A DNA stretch of 10,104 nt from Spirochaetales bacterium (GTDB lineage: Bacteria; Desulfobacterota_D; UBA1144). This document shows, piece by piece, positions 6,408-10,104 of the stretch (the stretch's first letter is position 1; the number at the start of each line of letters is the position of its first letter). Location: NCBI GenBank assembly GCA_002730475.1, contig PCAG01000023.1, forward strand, positions 1 through 10,104. The letters run 5' to 3'. The notes under the pieces are model-generated. The model saw nothing but the letters and a program-made list of their open reading frames with translations. It made no database searches and was not told the origin of the DNA. A program made the position numbers and the translations under genes.

Positions 6408-7179
6408 AAAAATAATTTCTCTTATTCCAAATCTTTTAACCACCATTGCTCTGTCTTTTGGATTGCTAGCGATATTCAACATAGTGAAACTTTTACCACT
6501 AACTAATCAAGAATTTATTGGAATTGAAACGGAGTTCTTAACAGAAAAATCTCTATGGTGGTCTTGTATCTTTATTTACATAGCTGCTTTTGTGGATTTT
6601 ATTGATGGTAAGATTGCACGACTTCTAAAAAATGATTCAGAATTTGGAATGCAGTATGATTCGTTGTCTGACTTAATTTGTTTTGGATTTGCACCATCTT
6701 TTCTGATTTACGTTTTTTATCTTTCTTCGTATGGAAAATTAGGAATGATGTGCTCAATTTTTTTAACTATATGCGTTGCTCTTAGACTTTCAAGATTTAA
6801 TGCCTTGTCTCACAATGAAAAAAACACTTTCTTTGTGGGCTTGCCTAGTCCAATGGGGGCAGGTCTTATAATTTCACTTATGTTAATTGATTATAAATTT
6901 GCTTTTATTTCACAGGAAAATGTGAAGATTATCTTGTTAATTTTTTCCCCTATAGTCGGCATGTTAATGGTAAGCAATATTATTTTTACTAAGAAAATAT
7001 TTCTCAACCAGATTAGGAAATTTAATGCGCTAATTATTATATCGATACTTTCGATAGCAATTTTGACCCATATCGAAGTTGGGTCGTTTGCTTTATTCTA
7101 CTTTTACTTATTTTTTAGTTTGACTAAATTTGCAATGATGAAATACAGAAAACGCCATACCACGACTTCTGAAATTTGA
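6397..7179 (+). CDS. pssA: CDP-diacylglycerol-serine O-phosphatidyltransferase
   Basis: It makes phosphatidylserine from CDP-diacylglycerol and serine in the inner membrane. The CDP-alcohol phosphatidyltransferase signature DGx2ARx8Gx3Dx3D is perfect: Asp70, Gly71, Ala74, Arg75, Gly84, Asp88 and Asp92. The N-terminal LIPNLLTTIALSFGLLAIF is typical of bacterial PssA (class II, as in Bacillus). About seven or eight hydrophobic segments follow across 260 residues, and the C-terminus is basic (KYRKRH). A longer loop with acidic residues lies between the first two membrane segments (about 34-51). The gene overlaps psd by 11 bases. Psd is the next enzyme of the pathway, which supports serine rather than glycerol-phosphate or inositol as the acceptor. 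Confidence 0.96.
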   Translation: MKNKKIISLIPNLLTTIALSFGLLAIFNIVKLLPLTNQEFIGIETEFLTEKSLWWSCIFIYIAAFVDFIDGKIARLLKNDSEFGMQYDSLSDLICFGFAPSFLIYVFYLSSYGKLGMMCSIFLTICVALRLSRFNALSHNEKNTFFVGLPSPMGAGLIISLMLIDYKFAFISQENVKIILLIFSPIVGMLMVSNIIFTKKIFLNQIRKFNALIIISILSIAILTHIEVGSFALFYFYLFFSLTKFAMMKYRKRHTTTSEI

Positions 7180-7183
7180 TTAT

Positions 7184-9781
7184 ATGCCAGAAAAAATCGA
7201 TCAATATTATCTAGACAATGGCCTCAAGGTCATTCTGAAGAAAGATGAGTTTTCACCTGTAACCTCACTATTCGTTTGGGTTAATACCGGAAGCGCCTAT
7301 GAGAATGATAAGGAGAAGGGCCTAGCACACGTACATGAGCATATGATATTCAAAGGTACATCACAACTACAAGTTGGAGAAGTATCAAGGCAAATTGAAG
7401 CTCATGGTGGAGAAGTAAACGCTTTCACTTCGTATGACGAAACGGTATATTACACCACTCTTTCAAATGATTTTGTCCACGTTGCGCTAAGTGTTTTTTC
7501 CGAATGTATGCATGATGCTTTATTTGATGAAGGAGAGTTAAAGAAAGAACTTGAAGTTATCCTTGAAGAAATCAAAATGGGAGAAGATTCACCCAATAAA
7601 GTCTTATGGAATATGATATGCGCAAACGCATTTCAAGATCACCCCTACGGTTTGCCCATAATAGGTACCCCAAAGAGCGTAAAAAGTTTCGCAAGAAAAG
7701 ATTTACAATCTTTTTACAATAAATGGTATCAACCAAAAAATATTAAATTAATTGTAGTCGGTGGTGGAGAAACAGGCGAACTGAAAAATAAAATAAATCA
7801 AACTTTTGGCAGCCTTGGAGCTAAGAATGTCAATACGATAAAGCTAAATGACGATTTTAATTACTCTGGATTACAGGTCCATATTGACCATAGGGAAGTG
7901 AATGAATGTTATTTCGCTCTTTCTTTTAGAGCAGAGAAAACATCCGATTTAAAATCACCTATTCTTGATGTATTAGGAATAATTTTAGGAGTTGGTACAA
8001 GTTCTGTTTTGAACAAAAGACTCAAAGAGGATCTAGCCTTGGTTACTTCCATATACTCTTATAATTTTTCTGCGAGGCATGGAGGAGCTTTTGTGATTGG
8101 TGGGACCTTGCTAGAAAAAAATATTAAAGATGCATTAAGATTAATCGTTTACGAAATAAGAAAAATAATTAATTTAGATTTTGATTCTGATCAACTAAAG
8201 AGGGCGAAAACAGAATTGTTAACACAAAATCTCTATGAGAACGAAACGGTACAACGTCAGGCTCAAAAAATAGGTTATCTCGAATCTGAAGCTGGCTCAA
8301 TCAAATTTGAGGAGGATTATCTGGAATGTGTTAAGCATGCAACTCCTGATGTAATACAAAATGTAGCGAAGGAGTTTCTTCACATTAACAATCTAGCTTT
8401 GAATTTAATATTTCCGAAAAATTCCAAGAAACAGGATGCTGACGGTTTCAAATCGATTCTTAATAAAGCATTTGATGAAAAATTACAATTCTCCAAAAAC
8501 AATTTTGAGACTTTTAATATAAAAAATTATTTAATTGAAGACGTACAATACCCGGAACCAACTTTATTGCAGTTAGATTGTGGAATCAATCTTATCGTTC
8601 TACAAAACAGCAAAACTCCTCTAATCTCTCTACGATCTGTATCTTTTGGTGGTTCAAGATATGAAACCAGGTCGTCAAACGGTAAATTCAATATGTTGTC
8701 TGAATTGTTAACAAGAGGTTCAAGCAATTACACAAAAAATGAGATTGCAATGAATACGGAAATTTTAGCGGCCGACATAGAGGGCTTTTCTGGCAAAAAT
8801 AGCTTGGGGGTTAAGATGGTTGGGCCGAGTGCTAATTTAAAAGAAGTGGTGCCAATATTTTCTGATGTTGTTGCTAATCCAATATTTGAGGACTCTGAAA
8901 TTGAGATTGTAAGAAACGATATGCTTTCTTATTTGAATCGAAAAAAACAAAGCTATGAATCCATAGTTGCTGAAAAATTCTTCGAATTACTCTTTAATAA
9001 GCATCCGTACTCTTTAAACCAGTTTGGTACTGAGGAAAGTGTTAGCAATATAAAAAGAAACGATATAGTGCAAACTCATGAAGATTTTATTTCTAAAAAC
9101 AATATCTTGCTATGCGCGGTTGGTAATTTTGAGGTGGCTCGTTTGCTTGAAGAATTAAACAGAAACATTTCTTTTAAAAATGAAGAGAAAAAATTACCAA
9201 ATGTTGCCTTGTGTAGTCTAATCGATAAAGATATAGTTGAATCAATCAAATTAGGAGACAAGCAACAATCTCACACGATAGTTGGAACATACGCACCAAG
9301 TCTGGACTCGGAGGATAGGTTCTCGTTTAATGTCCTTGATGCAGTTCTATCTGGAATGGGAGGAAGATTGTTTATGGAGCTAAGAGAGAAGAAAAGCTTA
9401 GCTTACTCTGTTCATTCTTTTTTTAAAGCCAATTTAGATTATGGATATTTTGGTATTTACATTGGTTGTTCTCCTGAAAAGAAAATGCAGAGTATTGATG
9501 CAATTAATAATGAATTGGAAAAACTTATTGAGAAGGGTATTACAAATGAAGAATTGGAGAGAGCTAAGAATTACCTAATTGGTAGAAACGATATCTCTCT
9601 TCAGAGGAATGCTTCAATTAATGCCAGAATTGCTTACGCAGGACTTTACGGTCTAAGTCTAAATGAGCCGTTTGATTTCTCTTCGAAAATCAAAAGTATT
9701 TCTCAAGACTCAATTAATTCGGTAATTGAAAAATATCTAAAAGGAAAGAGCAAGGTTACGGTATCTGTGGACCCTTCTTAG
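7184..9781 (+). CDS. M16 family zinc metallopeptidase with two M16 modules
   Basis: This 865-residue protein has the N-terminal catalytic module of pitrilysin/processing-peptidase type: the inverted zinc motif HVHEH (His49, Glu52, His53) in GLAHVHEHMIFKGT, and Glu129 in EVILEEI, 76 residues on, as third ligand. M16_C regions follow both halves. The second module (from about 460) has LQNSKTPLISLRSVSFGGSRYE but lacks HxxEH (GKFNMLSELLTRGS), so it is non-catalytic. It keeps the Arg734/Tyr741 pair in LREKKSLAYS that binds substrate in such partners. The two halves should close as a clam shell around unfolded peptides. No signal peptide is visible (it starts MPEKIDQYYLDNGLKV), so a cytoplasmic role is likely. 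The start lies 4 bases after the pssA stop without a Shine-Dalgarno. The substrate is unknown. Confidence 0.95.
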   Translation: MPEKIDQYYLDNGLKVILKKDEFSPVTSLFVWVNTGSAYENDKEKGLAHVHEHMIFKGTSQLQVGEVSRQIEAHGGEVNAFTSYDETVYYTTLSNDFVHVALSVFSECMHDALFDEGELKKELEVILEEIKMGEDSPNKVLWNMICANAFQDHPYGLPIIGTPKSVKSFARKDLQSFYNKWYQPKNIKLIVVGGGETGELKNKINQTFGSLGAKNVNTIKLNDDFNYSGLQVHIDHREVNECYFALSFRAEKTSDLKSPILDVLGIILGVGTSSVLNKRLKEDLALVTSIYSYNFSARHGGAFVIGGTLLEKNIKDALRLIVYEIRKIINLDFDSDQLKRAKTELLTQNLYENETVQRQAQKIGYLESEAGSIKFEEDYLECVKHATPDVIQNVAKEFLHINNLALNLIFPKNSKKQDADGFKSILNKAFDEKLQFSKNNFETFNIKNYLIEDVQYPEPTLLQLDCGINLIVLQNSKTPLISLRSVSFGGSRYETRSSNGKFNMLSELLTRGSSNYTKNEIAMNTEILAADIEGFSGKNSLGVKMVGPSANLKEVVPIFSDVVANPIFEDSEIEIVRNDMLSYLNRKKQSYESIVAEKFFELLFNKHPYSLNQFGTEESVSNIKRNDIVQTHEDFISKNNILLCAVGNFEVARLLEELNRNISFKNEEKKLPNVALCSLIDKDIVESIKLGDKQQSHTIVGTYAPSLDSEDRFSFNVLDAVLSGMGGRLFMELREKKSLAYSVHSFFKANLDYGYFGIYIGCSPEKKMQSIDAINNELEKLIEKGITNEELERAKNYLIGRNDISLQRNASINARIAYAGLYGLSLNEPFDFSSKIKSISQDSINSVIEKYLKGKSKVTVSVDPS

Positions 9782-9785
9782 CGTT

Positions 9786-9885
9786 AGGAGGTGGCTTTAA
9801 ATTGCTTTTCTGTGGATTGTCATTATATTTATTTTTTCAAACAGCACCGAAGTTTATTGTGTTGGGAGCGTGGCGGAATTGGTAG
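9786..9885 (+). CDS. Possible 27-residue hydrophobic peptide, SD plus TTG start, running into tRNA-Leu
   Basis: A seven-base Shine-Dalgarno AGGAGGT (9786-9792) is followed 9 bases later by TTG at 9802. The frame encodes MLFCGLSLYLFFQTAPKF, then IVLGAWRNW, and ends at TAG 9883-9885, inside the tRNA. The coordinates include the ribosome site. The peptide is hydrophobic at its N-terminus and I do not recognise it. Other genes here (recA, ilvH) also pair a strong ribosome site with TTG, which makes it credible. The overlap with the tRNA and its tiny size argue against it, and it may be a remnant or chance. Confidence 0.22.
9802..9829 (+). promoter_or_regulatory. Weak candidate promoter for tRNA-Leu
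   Basis: TATATT at 9824-9829 matches the -10 consensus at 5 of 6 positions. TTGCTT at 9802-9807 is a poor -35 at 16-base spacing. Initiation near 9836 would leave a short 5' leader before the tRNA at 9864. It overlaps the possible small reading frame, so at most one reading may be right. Confidence 0.3.
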
Positions 9886-9945
9886 ACGCACTAGATTTAG
9901 GATCTAGCGCCTTCGGGTGTGGGAGTTCGAGTCTCCCCGCTCCCA
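9864..9945 (+). tRNA. tRNA-Leu(UAG)
   Basis: A type II cloverleaf of 82 nt. The acceptor stem GGGAGCG (9864-9870) pairs with CGCTCCC (9938-9944), with discriminator A at 9945, as expected for leucine. The D-arm holds GGCGGAATTGGTAGACGC. The anticodon stem CTAGA/TCTAG (9891-9895/9903-9907) encloses loop TTTAGGA with anticodon TAG at 9898-9900, reading CUA and other CUN codons. A long variable arm with a GCC-TTCG-GGT hairpin follows. The T-arm GGGAG-TTCGAGT-CTCCC spans 9921-9937. The CCA end is not encoded. Confidence 0.98.
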
Positions 9946-9961
9946 TTTTGGAGTGACCGAT

Positions 9962-10104
9962 ATGAGTTTTAAAATAAGCGACGTAAGTAAAACCGAGAAG
10001 AATGCACAATTTAGCATTGATAAGTCTGAAGTTTTAAATAACTATTCTGAAATAGTAAAACTTTTTCAAAAAGATGCCGATTTAAAAGGCTTCAGGAAGG
10101 GTAA
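9962..10104 (+). CDS. tig: Trigger factor, N-terminal part, cut by window edge
   Basis: Trigger factor is the ribosome-bound peptidyl-prolyl isomerase and chaperone that meets nascent chains at the exit tunnel. Only the first 47 codons are present. They include the SKTEKNAQFSIDKSEV segment and end in ADLKGFRKG, the GFRxGxxP signature loop that docks on ribosomal protein L23. GGAG at 9950-9953, 8 bases before the ATG, supports the start. It lies 16 bases after the tRNA-Leu, so it may be cotranscribed with it. clpP and clpX often follow tig but are outside the window. Confidence 0.93.
   Translation, partial: MSFKISDVSKTEKNAQFSIDKSEVLNNYSEIVKLFQKDADLKGFRKG

Noticed and set aside
9898..9900. Amber suppressor or pyrrolysine-type tRNA, because the anticodon reads TAG
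   Set aside because: An UAG anticodon reads CUA leucine codons; an amber suppressor would need CUA. The long variable arm and discriminator A fit tRNA-Leu.
9908..9920. GC-rich hairpin as transcription terminator after the M16 gene
   Set aside because: It is the variable arm of the tRNA and has no following T-run.

Overview
This is a compact, AT-rich bacterial chromosome segment with every gene on the + strand and almost no intergenic space. The gene order ilvB-ilvH-ilvC-psd-pssA is one I associate with Geobacter and other former Deltaproteobacteria. Together with the low GC content this suggests a delta-like, possibly marine or uncultured, lineage. That placement is an inference from gene order and composition; no marker was compared. 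There are no transposases, integrases, CRISPR arrays or other mobile elements, so this looks like core chromosome.

Layout: (1) bases 1-2604 carry the end of cinA (open at the left edge), recA with a strong Shine-Dalgarno and a TTG start, and tsaB for t6A tRNA modification. A nearly perfect 21-bp tandem repeat lies directly before the recA ribosome site. (2) Bases 2631-5748 carry the branched-chain amino acid block: an acetolactate synthase large-subunit-like gene, ilvH and ilvC. The large-subunit gene is unusual. Its N-terminal domain is well conserved, but the metal/thiamine-diphosphate motif and the loop after it are lost. (3) Bases 5748-7179 carry psd and pssA, which together turn CDP-diacylglycerol and serine into phosphatidylethanolamine. 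They overlap each other and the end of ilvC. (4) Bases 7184-9781 encode a double-domain M16 zinc peptidase. (5) Bases 9864-9945 are a tRNA-Leu(UAG), followed by the start of tig (trigger factor), cut by the right edge.

The genes from ilvH to the M16 peptidase are so tightly packed (overlaps of 1 and 11 bases, gaps of 12 and 4 bases) that they probably form one transcript, starting from a TATAAT element just upstream of ilvH. The large-subunit-like gene seems to have its own promoter, whose predicted start falls on or next to its ATG, which would give a leaderless mRNA.

The most interesting points are the apparently cofactor-defective acetolactate synthase homologue beside intact ilvH and ilvC, an altered DNA-binding loop L2 in RecA, the tandem repeat before recA, and a short TTG-initiated reading frame with a perfect ribosome site that runs into the tRNA gene. 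I see no clearly new multi-gene system.
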